This document shows, piece after piece, positions 1 through 10,745 of a stretch of DNA of 41,399 nt. A program made the translations under genes and the position numbers. Each line of letters begins with the position of its first letter. Position 1 is the stretch's first letter. The DNA comes from Actinobacillus sp. (GTDB lineage: Bacteria; Pseudomonadota; Gammaproteobacteria; Enterobacterales; Pasteurellaceae), in NCBI GenBank assembly GCA_020026115.1, contig JAHHQY010000009.1:1-41399 (forward strand). Direction: 5' to 3'. The notes beneath the pieces are model-generated. The model was not told the origin of the DNA and did not search any database. It was given only the letters and a program-made list of their open reading frames with translations.

Positions 1-1654
1 CGCCAAAGCGGTATTGAATTTTTTCCACTAAGGTGAGTTCCTCTTCATCGTTGGTTTGGAACAAAGGCTGACGGAAGAATATTTCGCAAGCCTGCGCAAT
101 GTCTTCTACCGCCCAAAGGAAAAATTCTTCTTTTGCTACGGCTTCTTGCACCGCTTGATTTAAACTTAATTGCGCTAAGATTTTTTTCGGTAACACCACG
201 CCTTGCTCGCCTGTTAATCCGCGCGCTTGGCAAATGGCGAAAAAGCCTTCGATTTTATCGTTAATGCCCCCAACGCTATGCACGTTACCAAACTGGTCAA
301 TCGCGCCTGTTACGGCAATATGTTGCGGAAGCGGTAAATCGGCCAAACTGCTCACTAAGGCTAAAAAGCAAGCTAAAGATGCGCTGTCGCCGTCAATTTC
401 GCCGTAAGATTGCTCAAACACCACAGTGGCCGAAAACGGCAGTTGCGCAGGTAAATTTAACACATTGGCTAAGCAGGCTTCGGCAATCATTAAGCCTTTA
501 CCATGCACATTGCCCGCTAATTCGTTTTTGCGCTCAACGTCCACCACTTCCCCTTCGCCAAACTGCACTAAGCAACTTATGCGCACAGGTTCGCCAAAAC
601 TTTGTGGTACGCCAGCGTATTCCACCACCGACAAGCCGTTAATTTGCCCAACCATTTCCCCTTGGCTGGCAATATAAACTTGGTCTTGCAAAATGGCGTG
701 ATAAGACTGCCCGCGTAATTGGCTTTGCTGGAAGTTTTTCGCGCTTAAAAATTGCAAAATGGCTTCGCGATCGAGCTGTGTTTTTTGCGTAAAAACGGCG
801 ACTTGTTGTAAAAACTGATCAATTTTCGCCGGGGAAATGCTGACCCAATGGGCGTCTTCTGTTTCGCGCACGAAATATTGATACAAGGCATTTAATCCGC
901 CCTCATCTAAACTTAATTGCAAGGCTTTTGTGCGGGAATAAATAAACTGTTGCCAATCTTGCCAGCTTTCTTCTTGCAAATAGAAAACGGACTCAATTTC
1001 GCTGTAATCGGCGAAAGTATAAAGTTGCGGGTCTTGCTCGTGTAATAAGGCTAATTCTTCGCGCGTGCCACATAAAATAATTTTAATTTCAAGGGGAAAA
1101 TCTGGCACATCGCAAGGTAGCGCGCCTTTTACCGCCACCACGCCTTGCGCTAACACCGCTTTTAAGCGCAACCATAATGCGCCTTGACGTAAAAATTCGC
1201 CCACATTTAACAAAAGCACCCCTTGTTGCGTGTTTTGTAAAAGGCCTTTTTGGAAAAACAAGGTATCTTTCGCGCTTTGATACGTCATCGCGCCAAATAA
1301 GCGACTTTCATCAAAATACAAACTCGCATTGACGGGAAACTCGGCGCTTTCCGTTGCTTCTAGGCGCACTTGCCAGTTGCCCGCTTGGGCTAATTCATAG
1401 TGGAAAATCTGTTTTTTCGGCGCGTGAAGACTTTTCACATTGTGCAAAATCTCTTTTTGCAAAAAAGGCACGTATTCCGCCATATTATCCATTTCTAGCA
1501 CAAGGACTTTTTGCGCAGAATTACGTAAAAATTGCGCTAAAGCACTTTTCGCGCGAGGTTGTAAGGCAAAAAAATCTACCGTTTCCTTGGGGTAAATTTT
1601 AGGAATTTGAGGGGCTAATTGGTGCGTATTTAATAAATACTCTTGATGTTTCAT
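1..1654 (-). CDS. lonB: Lon-like (LonB/YcbZ family) ATP-independent-type protease, 3' end outside window
   Basis: The minus-strand frame from the ATG at 1654 stays open to the window edge, giving 551 residues of a protein whose family is usually near 590, so only the C-terminus is missing. The C-terminal part is a peptidase S16 (Lon) domain. The catalytic serine is Ser424 in GDSASLA and the catalytic lysine is Lys467 in NDKIEG. This Ser-Lys dyad is the hallmark of Lon proteases. The N-terminal half lacks the usual Lon AAA+ Walker motifs as far as I can read, which fits the YcbZ/LonB group (HI1324 in H. influenzae). The role is presumably cytoplasmic protein turnover; substrates are not evident. 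A copy of the CGCRCCGAA motif lies inside the gene (1416-1424), read here as His-Ala-Pro-Lys. The group is poorly characterised, so the exact function is uncertain. Confidence 0.85.
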   Translation of the reverse strand, partial: MKHQEYLLNTHQLAPQIPKIYPKETVDFFALQPRAKSALAQFLRNSAQKVLVLEMDNMAEYVPFLQKEILHNVKSLHAPKKQIFHYELAQAGNWQVRLEATESAEFPVNASLYFDESRLFGAMTYQSAKDTLFFQKGLLQNTQQGVLLLNVGEFLRQGALWLRLKAVLAQGVVAVKGALPCDVPDFPLEIKIILCGTREELALLHEQDPQLYTFADYSEIESVFYLQEESWQDWQQFIYSRTKALQLSLDEGGLNALYQYFVRETEDAHWVSISPAKIDQFLQQVAVFTQKTQLDREAILQFLSAKNFQQSQLRGQSYHAILQDQVYIASQGEMVGQINGLSVVEYAGVPQSFGEPVRISCLVQFGEGEVVDVERKNELAGNVHGKGLMIAEACLANVLNLPAQLPFSATVVFEQSYGEIDGDSASLACFLALVSSLADLPLPQHIAVTGAIDQFGNVHSVGGINDKIEGFFAICQARGLTGEQGVVLPKKILAQLSLNQAVQEAVAKEEFFLWAVEDIAQACEIFFRQPLFQTNDEEELTLVEKIQYRFG

Positions 1655-1692
1655 TGTGTTTTGTTCTTCACTATTCTTTTAAAAAATGCGCC

Positions 1693-1698
1693 ATTATG
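1693..1698 (-). promoter_or_regulatory. Candidate extended -10 promoter of lonB
   Basis: On the minus strand the sequence TGGCATAAT carries a TG two bases from a CATAAT hexamer, about 40 bases before the lonB ATG. No good -35 hexamer is present, which is tolerated in extended -10 promoters. Read by eye only. Confidence 0.35.
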
Positions 1699-1750
1699 CC
1701 ACATTTCTTAAGAAAAAATACGGCTTAAGGGCGAAAAATAAAAGCGAAAA

Positions 1751-1773
1751 TTCGGTGCGAAAATTCGGCGCGA
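1751..1773 (-). repeat. Two head-to-tail copies of the CGCRCCGAA motif
   Basis: TTCGGTGCG at 1751-1759 and TTCGGCGCG at 1764-1772 are direct repeats in the same orientation, in the gap between lonB and hsdR. They are not paired as an inverted repeat here, so a terminator role does not explain them. See the finding on the genome motif. Confidence 0.8.
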
Positions 1774-1779
1774 AAGAAA

Positions 1780-1800
1780 CCTTGCCAAAATTTGGCAAGG
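1780..1800 (-). terminator. Rho-independent terminator of the hsd operon
   Basis: A 10-bp perfect inverted repeat (CCTTGCCAAA / TTTGGCAAGG, one-base centre) lies 28 bases after the hsdR stop. In the minus direction it is followed by a T-rich stretch (TTTCTTTCG). Confidence 0.7.
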
Positions 1801-1827
1801 CTCGCTTATTACAAGGCTCACAAGGCG

Positions 1828-4800
1828 TTAAGAAGAAAGATGATAACGGCCTTTTTCTTCTGCCACCATTTTGAGCGTTTCTTGCGCAAAAAGGGCGTTT
1901 GGCTGTTCTGTTGAGCTTTCTTCGGCGTCTTTTGCTTCTTCCATTTCTAACAAACCTAAGCCTTGATACTTCATAAAAAAGGCTTTGAGCTTTTCAATTA
2001 AGCCTTCTTTTTTCGCCGTGCGTCCACCGCCGAACCTTGAAACAGGGGGCATAATTTTATCTAAATCTGTGCCGAGCGTTTTAATTTCGCCGTTTCTAAA
2101 GGCGTTTTCAATATAATCGCGCGTTTCGCCCTCTTTCAGTCTTTCCCCTTTAATCAGCTCTTTAAGATCGGCTTCTTTTTGCTCTACGACAAACTTACGC
2201 CAATCCGCATTCACTTCCGTTTCTGCGTTGACGGTTTCAATAAAATGTTCAATCAGTTCTTTTTTGGAACGTAATTCCATACTCGAACCAATGGCGCGGT
2301 TAATTTCCAGCAAGATGTTTTTATCTTTACAATTTGAGGTGTGGTATTTTTCCACCAACATCAAAATGTAATCAATGTTCACTTCAATTTGTTTGACTAA
2401 TTCCATTTCAAACACAATATCTCCGCTGACATCGTCGTATGTTTTTTTCACGCGGAATTCGTCATAAAGATCGTTGTATTTTGAGGTGTAGTCTTGAAAT
2501 TCCATAGGTTTAAGAATTTCTTTGCCGGCGAAATCATCAAAGCTGACCAAAATATTGCGCAGTCTTAAAATTTGCCCAAAGGCTTTAATAAAGGCTTTTT
2601 GTTGTTGCTCGCCCACAATGCGTTCTTCTAAAGGAAACTCTTTAAGCAAATCATTGATGCGATCCACATAGCCTTTCACTTCTTTGCCGTCGTCTTCTTG
2701 ATAGCCGAAATAATATTCTGGAAAGGTTTTTAACAGCACAATTCCGTTGGCGTTTTTGTCGCCAAATAAAGCGATGGCATCGTCCGTTTCTTTTTGTAAG
2801 TTTCTAAAACAAATAATATTTCCGTAAGTTTTTACGGCATTTAAAATACGGTTCGTGCGTGAAAAGGCTTGAATTAAACCGTGCATTTTTAAATTTTTAT
2901 CCACCCACAAAGTATTTAAAGTGGTGGCATCGAAACCTGTTAGGAACATATTCACCACAATCAACAAATCCACTTCGCGGTTTTTCATACGCAAGGATAA
3001 ATCTTTGTAATAATTCGGGAATTTATCGCTTGATGTGTCGTAAGCGGTGTGGAACATGGCGTTGTAATCGCGAATGGCTTCTTCTAAAAATTCACGGGAA
3101 GAAGCGGAAAGTCCGTCCGTTGTGTCGGAATTTTCTTCCCCTAAAAAGCCCGTGCCTTCTTCTGCTTCTTCTTCATTCGGCGCATAAGAAAAAATGGTCG
3201 CCACGCGCAGTTTTTGTCCTGGCGTTTCGTTCATTTGTTTTTTAAATTCGTAATAATAACGCTTCGCCGCTTCAATGCTCGATACCGCTAAAATAGAATT
3301 AAAGCCCGATAAACGCACTTTTTCGCGCACTTCTTCGCTTGGATTATTTCGGCTCACTTCCGCCACATTCATCAACTGATTAAAAGTGTAATGCCCTGTG
3401 TTGCGTTGTGTTTTTTGATTGAAATGGGTCAAAATATAACGAGTAATCAAGCTGATACGCGCTTGCGAAAGCAGAATTTTTTCGTTATCAATGGCCTGCA
3501 CTTGCTCGTCTTGAATTTCGTCCTTCTTTTTCACCGTATTGACGTAATCCACCCTAAAAGGCAACACATTGCCGTCATTGATGGCGTTCACAATGGTATA
3601 AACGTGCAGTTTGTCGCCAAAGGCTTGCTCGGTGGTTTTTAAATCCACGTGTTTGCCGGAACTGGCGTTTTTGGCGAAAATTGGCGTGCCGGTAAAGCCG
3701 AACAAATAATATTTTTTAAAATATTTCACAATGCGCTTGTGCATATCGCCAAATTGGGAACGATGACATTCATCAAAAATCATCACCACGTGCTTGCCGT
3801 AAATCTCATGCTTGGGATTTTTGCTAATAAAGCGGTCAAGTTTTTGAATGGTGGTCACGATAATCGGAAATTCGCGATAATGCCCTCTTTCGTCTTTGTT
3901 TTCTAACTGGCGAGTTAAAATTTTCGTGCTGGTGTTGCCATTGGCCGAGCCTTTTTCAAAGCGGTCGTATTCTTTCATGGTTTGATAATCCAGGTCTTTT
4001 CTATCTACCACAAAAATGACTTTATCAATCTCTGGCAATCGGCTGGCTAATTGCGCGGTTTTAAAGCTGGTTAAGGTTTTGCCCGAACCTGTTGTGTGCC
4101 AAATATAACCGCCCGCTTCAATACTGCCGGCTTTTTTATAATTCATCGCCACTTGAATGCGGTTCAAAATGCTTTCTGTGGCGACAATTTGATAAGGGCG
4201 CATCACCATTAAAATTTTTTCTGAAGTAAAAATGGAATAGCGCGTCAAAATATTTAACAGCGTATGTTTTTGAAAGAACGTGCGGGTAAAGTCCACCAAG
4301 TCTGGAATAATTTCGTTATTCGCGTCCGCCCAAAAAGAGGTGAATTCAAAGGAATGAGAGGTTTTCTTTCCGCTATTTTTTCGGTGCGAATGCTCTTTTA
4401 CCGCAGAATAGCGCGTGGTGTTGGAATAATATTTGGTGTTCGTGCCGTTGGAAATAACAAACACTTGCACATATTCAAAAAGCCCTGAGTCCGCCCAGAA
4501 ACTTTCTCGTTTATAGCGGTTAATTTGGTTAAAGGCTTCTTTTAACGCCACGCCTCGGCGTTTTAATTCGATATGCACAAGGGGCAAGCCGTTAATTAAC
4601 ACCGTGACGTCGTAACGATTATCGTATTGGCCTGTGGTCACTTCATATTGGTTAATCACTTGCAGTTTGTTTTGATGAATATTGTTTTTATCCAAGAGTA
4701 ATATATTGCGCGTTGAACCGTCGTCTTGAATTAAATTTTGAATATAATCTTCTTGAATTTTAAGGGCTTTATCGGCAATGGTTTCTTGTGGATTGGCGAT

Positions 4801-5073
4801 ATTATTTTTAAAAAAACGTTCCCATTCTGTTTCACTAAAACGATAGTCGTTTAATTCTTCAAGGCATTGTCTTAAATTGCTGATAAGGGCTTTTTCGTTA
4901 TGAATGTTTAAATATTCATAACCTTGCTCTTGCAACATTTTAATAAAGGCTTTTTCAAGGGCGTCTTCGCTTTGGTAAGCGTCAGATTTTCTTGAAATGG
5001 GTTCATACTTTGCTACAACGGTGCTTTCAGGCGTTGAAAGCACCATATTATATTTCGTCATAGTTTCATCCAT
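1828..5073 (-). CDS. hsdR: Type I restriction enzyme, HsdR (R) subunit
   Basis: This 1081-residue protein is the motor and nuclease subunit of a type I restriction enzyme, which translocates DNA and cuts it when the site bound by HsdM/HsdS is unmethylated. The N-terminal third holds the PD-(D/E)xK nuclease, with Asp in NRYDVTV followed by HIELKRRG. A superfamily 2 helicase follows, with Walker A TTGSGKT and the DEAD-like box FDECH, and a C-terminal helical part completes the usual order. The length matches the EcoR124-like family. The ATG sits two bases after the hsdS' stop, in the string TAATAATG, so it is the last gene of the hsdM-hsdS-hsdS'-hsdR operon and is probably translationally coupled. 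A CGCRCCGAA motif lies inside (4380-4388). No damage is seen in the reading frame. Confidence 0.95.
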   Translation of the reverse strand: MDETMTKYNMVLSTPESTVVAKYEPISRKSDAYQSEDALEKAFIKMLQEQGYEYLNIHNEKALISNLRQCLEELNDYRFSETEWERFFKNNIANPQETIADKALKIQEDYIQNLIQDDGSTRNILLLDKNNIHQNKLQVINQYEVTTGQYDNRYDVTVLINGLPLVHIELKRRGVALKEAFNQINRYKRESFWADSGLFEYVQVFVISNGTNTKYYSNTTRYSAVKEHSHRKNSGKKTSHSFEFTSFWADANNEIIPDLVDFTRTFFQKHTLLNILTRYSIFTSEKILMVMRPYQIVATESILNRIQVAMNYKKAGSIEAGGYIWHTTGSGKTLTSFKTAQLASRLPEIDKVIFVVDRKDLDYQTMKEYDRFEKGSANGNTSTKILTRQLENKDERGHYREFPIIVTTIQKLDRFISKNPKHEIYGKHVVMIFDECHRSQFGDMHKRIVKYFKKYYLFGFTGTPIFAKNASSGKHVDLKTTEQAFGDKLHVYTIVNAINDGNVLPFRVDYVNTVKKKDEIQDEQVQAIDNEKILLSQARISLITRYILTHFNQKTQRNTGHYTFNQLMNVAEVSRNNPSEEVREKVRLSGFNSILAVSSIEAAKRYYYEFKKQMNETPGQKLRVATIFSYAPNEEEAEEGTGFLGEENSDTTDGLSASSREFLEEAIRDYNAMFHTAYDTSSDKFPNYYKDLSLRMKNREVDLLIVVNMFLTGFDATTLNTLWVDKNLKMHGLIQAFSRTNRILNAVKTYGNIICFRNLQKETDDAIALFGDKNANGIVLLKTFPEYYFGYQEDDGKEVKGYVDRINDLLKEFPLEERIVGEQQQKAFIKAFGQILRLRNILVSFDDFAGKEILKPMEFQDYTSKYNDLYDEFRVKKTYDDVSGDIVFEMELVKQIEVNIDYILMLVEKYHTSNCKDKNILLEINRAIGSSMELRSKKELIEHFIETVNAETEVNADWRKFVVEQKEADLKELIKGERLKEGETRDYIENAFRNGEIKTLGTDLDKIMPPVSRFGGGRTAKKEGLIEKLKAFFMKYQGLGLLEMEEAKDAEESSTEQPNALFAQETLKMVAEEKGRYHLSS

Positions 5074-5075
5074 TA

Positions 5076-5663
5076 TTAAAAGGATAAAAGTTTATCCCGG
5101 TAATATTCATATTGTTTTTGTCTTGCTTCAATTTCTGCAGGCAAGCCTTGCGTCATATCGTTAACAAGCGTGCTGAAGTTATCCAATATTCTTACAATTT
5201 CTTCTTGTACTTCTAAAGGTGGAACAGGAATTTTAATTCTACCAACTACATTACTCATAAGTTTTGGATTACCCATTCCTTTATTTACATATTTAGGTGC
5301 TTCAATGGTTAAAATGTAATATAGATATTTTGCAACCATAATCTCTGCATTTACTTTTAATAATCCGCAAACATTTGTTACATTGAATTTACCATTTCTA
5401 TAAAAAACAGAACCTGCATTTGCACCATCAGTTGTCCAAGTAAGATATTCACCGTCATACATATAATCAGCAATTCTTCCTAACTCGCCATTATTTTCTG
5501 TTTGAGATGAATAAACAGGATATTCGCCTGGATTTTCTTTAATATAATCTTTGGAAATAACCTTACCTCTTGATATTTGACAAATTTCTTCTATTGTCTT
5601 TTCCACCACCCCATTTGGGCAGAGTTTGTCAAACAGGGTTGTTTTTTTGACTTCTCCAAACAC
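5076..5663 (-). CDS. hsdS: HsdS' half specificity subunit (single target-recognition segment), downstream part of a phase-variable hsdS
   Basis: This 195-residue frame resembles half of a type I specificity subunit. It has an entry segment with LCPNGVVEKTIEEI, one variable recognition segment (about residues 30-140), and a conserved helix ending with IPVPPLEVQEEIVRILDNF and RQKQYEYYRDKLLSF. The first possible start is GTG at 5663, 13 bases after the stop of the upstream hsdS, with no clear ribosome binding site. The frame is also open upstream through the whole GACA repeat. I therefore think it is mainly the 3' part of a longer hsdS that joins when the repeat changes length, and otherwise is made by reinitiation or not at all. 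Half-length HsdS proteins can work as dimers in some systems, so a separate role is possible. It is followed directly by hsdR. Confidence 0.8.
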   Translation of the reverse strand: MFGEVKKTTLFDKLCPNGVVEKTIEEICQISRGKVISKDYIKENPGEYPVYSSQTENNGELGRIADYMYDGEYLTWTTDGANAGSVFYRNGKFNVTNVCGLLKVNAEIMVAKYLYYILTIEAPKYVNKGMGNPKLMSNVVGRIKIPVPPLEVQEEIVRILDNFSTLVNDMTQGLPAEIEARQKQYEYYRDKLLSF

Positions 5664-5676
5664 ATACTGAATAAGT

Positions 5677-7063
<1,387 letters not shown>

Positions 7064-7071
<8 letters not shown>

Positions 7072-8656
7072 ACTCGTCACCTTCAATTTCAGCGATGATT
7101 TTGTCGATTTCTTTTCTTAAAATCTCTTCTCTTGCCACGATTTCGCTAATCTTTTTATTTAAGGCTTTTATATCGATTTGTTCGCTTAAATCTTCTGGCT
7201 CAACATACATATTCACCGATAAATTATAGCCTTCCGCTTTGATGTCTTCGTATTTCGCTAAATGAGAAAAATGCGGAATTTCTTTGCGCTCGCCAAAGGC
7301 TTGGACGATTTTTTGAATGTTTTCTTGCGTGAGTTTGTTGTTATTGGTGACTTTTAAAAACTCTTGCGAGGCGTCGATGAATAAGGTTTTGGAATCCACT
7401 TTGTTCTTTTTCAAAACCAATATGCAAGTTGCGATACTCGTGCCGAAAAATAGGTTGTCCGGCAACTGAATGACGCAATCGACAAAGTTGTTATCCACTA
7501 AATATTGGCGAATTTTCTTTTCTGCCCCGCCACGATACATCACCCCTGGGAAGCAAACGATAGCCGAGGTGCCGTTCGGTGCTAACCAGTTGAGCATATG
7601 CATAACAAAGGCTAAGTCCGCCTTAGATTTCGGCGCGAGTACCCCTGCGGGCGCAAAACGTGGGTCGTTGATTAAAGTTGGGTTGTTGTCCCCTTCCCAG
7701 TTGATGGAATAAGGCGGGTTGGAAACGATAACGTCAAAGGGTTCGTCGTCCCAATGGTGTGGGCTGATGAGCGTATCTTCGCAGGCGATGTCGAATTTGT
7801 CGTAACCCACATCGTGTAAGAACATATTGATTCGGCAGAGGTTGTAGGTGGTGATGTTGTTTTCTTGGCCGTAAAAACCGTTGCGAACGTTGTCTTTGCC
7901 TAAAATTTTTACCGCTTGTAAAAGCAAACTTCCGCTTCCGCAACATGGGTCGTAACATTTGCTGACTTGGGTTTTGCCGTAGGTCGCAATGCGCGTTAAT
8001 AGCTCAGAAACTTCTTGCGGGGTGAAAAATTCTCCGCCACTTTTACCCGCTTTGGACGCGTACATCGCCATTAAATATTCGTAAGCATCGCCAAAGGCGT
8101 CAATGCTGTGGTCTTGTAAATCTCCGCCCAGGCTCATTTCGCCAATGCCGTTAATTAACTTAATTAAAGTGGCGTTGCGTTTTTTAACGGTGCTACCTAA
8201 TTTGTTGCTGTTGCAGTCGAAATCATCAAATAATCCGCTGAAATCCGCTTCGCTCGCCGTGCCTTTTGCGCTGTCTTCAATGGCTTTAAAGGTGTTTTCA
8301 AGGCGCATATTTAAATGCTCTAAGGCGTTTTCGCGCTCGTTGTTCAGATAATTGCGCACGTTGGCAAAAAGTTGTGATGGCAGAATAAAAAAGCCTTTTT
8401 CTTGCACAAGGTCATCTTTAATGCTTTCGGCGTCTTCGTCGCTAATTTGTGCGTAATCGAAATCTTCCACGCCCGCTTGGCGTTCGCCGTTGTTGATGTA
8501 GTTGGTGAAATTTTCGGAAATGTATCGATAAAACATTGTGCCAAGCACATAGGATTTAAAATCCCAACCGTCTACACTGCCTCGTAATTCGTCCGCAATA
8601 CCCCAAATTGTGCGATGCAATTCATCTCGTTGCTGTTCTTTTTTTCTGTCCACCAC
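7064..8656 (-). CDS. hsdM: Type I DNA methyltransferase, HsdM (M) subunit
   Basis: This 530-residue N6-adenine methyltransferase partners HsdS to protect the host target, and with HsdR forms the restriction complex. It has the helical HsdM N-terminal domain and the GGEFFTPQEVSELL motif of the family. The AdoMet site DPCCGSGSLL lies near residue 236 and the catalytic NPPY near residue 312. The start is GTG at 8656, placed 6 bases after AGAGGA; a second GTG follows at once. The length is normal for the family. It is the first gene of the operon and overlaps hsdS by 8 bases. A CGCRCCGAA motif lies at 7629-7637. A single ACCGCTTGT, the actinobacillus-type uptake core, lies at 7911-7919 and is probably chance. 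Confidence 0.96.
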
Positions 8657-8985
8657 TTAAATTCCTCTGTTTTAACGCATTTTTGCGTTTTTCGCTGTTC
8701 TCGGTTTTTCTTTCTGCATTTTTCTGCAAAATTTATGCAAAAGAAAAAAGGCTGTTTTGAGCCTTTTTTTTAAATTGGCGACAATTAGATTATAAAAAAT
8801 AACGCCTTGCAACGATTTTCATTGTTTTTTTACGCTATTTGCCTGTTTTTAGGTTCAATTTTGCTTTTTTTTTCATTTTTTGGGAAAGGCTTAGCTTTTT
8901 GGCTCGGCTTTTTTTCGGTGCGTGTAGTTTTTTAGCGGTAATTCCCGTAAAATACGCGCACTTTTAACTTAACTATGGAATATTT
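8657..8985. other. Divergent intergenic region, no gene
   Basis: These 329 bases separate hsdM (minus) and ettA (plus) and hold no convincing reading frame. They contain a strong hairpin (8744-8770), a small hairpin AACGC/GCGTT at 8674-8689 near the hsdM ribosome binding site, and one CGCRCCGAA motif (8914-8922). A TAAAAT (8948-8953) could serve as -10 for ettA, without a clear -35. Much of the rest is T-rich. Confidence 0.7.
8744..8770. terminator. Bidirectional hairpin with A/T arms in front of hsdM
   Basis: AAAAAAGGCT and AGCCTTTTTT form a 10-bp stem with a short loop and T runs on both strands. It looks like a Rho-independent terminator but lies between two divergent genes. It could insulate the hsd operon from upstream transcripts or be left from an earlier gene arrangement. 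Confidence 0.65.
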
Positions 8986-10656
8986 ATGTCAACGCAGTTT
9001 GTTTATACCATGCATCGTGTGGGAAAAGTCGTTCCACCGAAGCGTCAAATTTTAAAAGATATTTCCCTTTCTTTTTTCCCAGGGGCAAAAATTGGTGTTC
9101 TTGGCTTAAATGGTGCGGGTAAATCAACCTTATTACGCATTATGGCGGGAATTGATAAAGAGTTTGAAGGTGAAGCGCGTCCACAACCAGGTATTAAAAT
9201 TGGTTATTTACCGCAAGAACCGAAACTTGACCCGCAACAAACCGTGCGCGAAGCGGTAGAAGAAGGCGTAAGCGAAGTGCGCAATGCTTTAAATCGTTTA
9301 GATGAAGTTTATGCCCTTTATGCCGACCCAGAGGCGGATTTCGATAAATTGGCTTTAGAACAAGGCGAATTAGAAGCGATTATTCAAGCCCATGATGGTC
9401 ATAATTTAGAAAACCAATTAGAACGCGCCGCCGATGCTTTACGCTTACCAGAATGGGACGCGAAAATTGAGCATCTTTCCGGGGGTGAACGTCGTCGTGT
9501 GGCGCTTTGCCGTTTATTATTAGAAAAACCGGATATGTTGTTATTAGACGAACCAACCAACCACTTAGACGCCGAGTCTGTGGCGTGGTTAGAACGTTTC
9601 TTACACGACTACGAAGGAACGGTGGTCGCCATTACCCATGACCGTTATTTCTTAGATAACGTAGCCGGTTGGATTTTAGAACTTGACCGCGGGGAAGGTA
9701 TTCCTTGGGAAGGTAACTATTCTTCTTGGTTGGAACAAAAAGAAAAACGTTTAGCGCAAGAACAAGCCACCGAATCGGCGCGTCAAAAATCCATTGAAAA
9801 AGAATTGGAATGGGTGCGTCAAAATCCAAAAGGCCGTCAAGCGAAAAGTAAAGCGCGTATGGCACGTTTTGAAGAACTGAGCCGTAGCGATTACCAAAAA
9901 CGTAACGAAACCAACGAATTATTTATTCCAGTCGGCGCACGCTTAGGGGATAAAGTCATTGAAGTGGCGAATTTAAGCAAAGCCTATGGCGATCGCACTT
10001 TAATTGATGATTTATCCTTTAGTATTCCAAAAGGCGCGATTGTGGGGATTATCGGTGCGAATGGTGCGGGTAAATCGACCCTTTTCCGTATGCTTTCTGG
10101 CAAAGAACAACCCGACAGTGGCTCAATTACTTTAGGGGAAACCGTAACCTTAGCGTCGGTGGATCAATTCCGCGATGAAATGGACGACAGCAAAACCGTT
10201 TGGGAAGAAGTGTCTGGCGGTTTAGATATTATGAAAATCGGCAACTTTGAAATTCCAAGTCGCGCTTATGTGGGTCGCTTTAACTTTAAAGGCGTTGACC
10301 AACAAAAACGCGTGGGCGAACTTTCAGGGGGTGAACGCGGTCGTTTACATTTAGCGAAACTTTTACAAGTGGGCGGTAACGTGCTGTTATTGGACGAACC
10401 AACCAATGATTTAGACGTTGAAACCCTGCGCGCCCTTGAAAATGCCTTGTTAGAATTCCCAGGTTGTGCGCTGGTCATTTCCCATGACCGTTGGTTCTTA
10501 GACCGTATCGCAACCCATATTTTAGATTACGGCGATGAAGGCAAAGTCACTTTCTATGAAGGTAACTTTACAGATTACGAAGCCTGGAAGAAGAAAACTT
10601 TCGGCGCGGATGCAACGCAACCACATCGTATGAAATATAAACGCATTGCCAAATAA
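8986..10656 (+). CDS. ettA: Energy-dependent translational throttle protein EttA (ABC-F ATPase)
   Basis: EttA is a cytoplasmic ABC-F protein without membrane segments. In the family it binds the ribosomal E site and gates entry into elongation according to the ADP/ATP ratio. The 556 residues hold two ATPase domains, with Walker A GLNGAGKST at 40-48 and GANGAGKST at about 357-365. Both LSGGE signatures and both Walker B LLLDEPTN stretches are present. The charged linker between the domains (about residues 245-300) is the family's P-site interaction motif region. The start ATG follows GGA at a normal distance. The gene is single, opposite to the hsd operon, and ends at its own terminator. A CGCRCCGAA motif lies near the 3' end (10600-10608). 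Confidence 0.95.
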   Translation: MSTQFVYTMHRVGKVVPPKRQILKDISLSFFPGAKIGVLGLNGAGKSTLLRIMAGIDKEFEGEARPQPGIKIGYLPQEPKLDPQQTVREAVEEGVSEVRNALNRLDEVYALYADPEADFDKLALEQGELEAIIQAHDGHNLENQLERAADALRLPEWDAKIEHLSGGERRRVALCRLLLEKPDMLLLDEPTNHLDAESVAWLERFLHDYEGTVVAITHDRYFLDNVAGWILELDRGEGIPWEGNYSSWLEQKEKRLAQEQATESARQKSIEKELEWVRQNPKGRQAKSKARMARFEELSRSDYQKRNETNELFIPVGARLGDKVIEVANLSKAYGDRTLIDDLSFSIPKGAIVGIIGANGAGKSTLFRMLSGKEQPDSGSITLGETVTLASVDQFRDEMDDSKTVWEEVSGGLDIMKIGNFEIPSRAYVGRFNFKGVDQQKRVGELSGGERGRLHLAKLLQVGGNVLLLDEPTNDLDVETLRALENALLEFPGCALVISHDRWFLDRIATHILDYGDEGKVTFYEGNFTDYEAWKKKTFGADATQPHRMKYKRIAK

Positions 10657-10687
10657 GGCGCGTTAAAAGACGTATAAAAAACGTATA

Positions 10688-10721
10688 AAAAAAGCACATC
10701 AAATCAAAGATGTGCTTTTTT
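10688..10721 (+). terminator. Terminator after ettA, probably bidirectional
   Basis: AAAAAAGCACATC and GATGTGCTTTTTT form a 13-bp stem with an 8-base loop, followed by TG and seven T. The A run on the other side lets it also end the convergent yqaE-like gene. Confidence 0.9.
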
Positions 10722-10745
10722 GTTTTTTTAATCACTACTTTAACG

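Noticed and set aside
2859..3245. A 128-residue plus-strand frame inside hsdR
   Set aside because: It lies entirely within a clear hsdR coding region on the other strand and resembles no family.
7911..7919. ACCGCTTGT, the reverse of the Apl-type uptake core ACAAGCGGT
   Set aside because: Only one copy was found in the window, so it is probably chance and does not show that this dialect is used.
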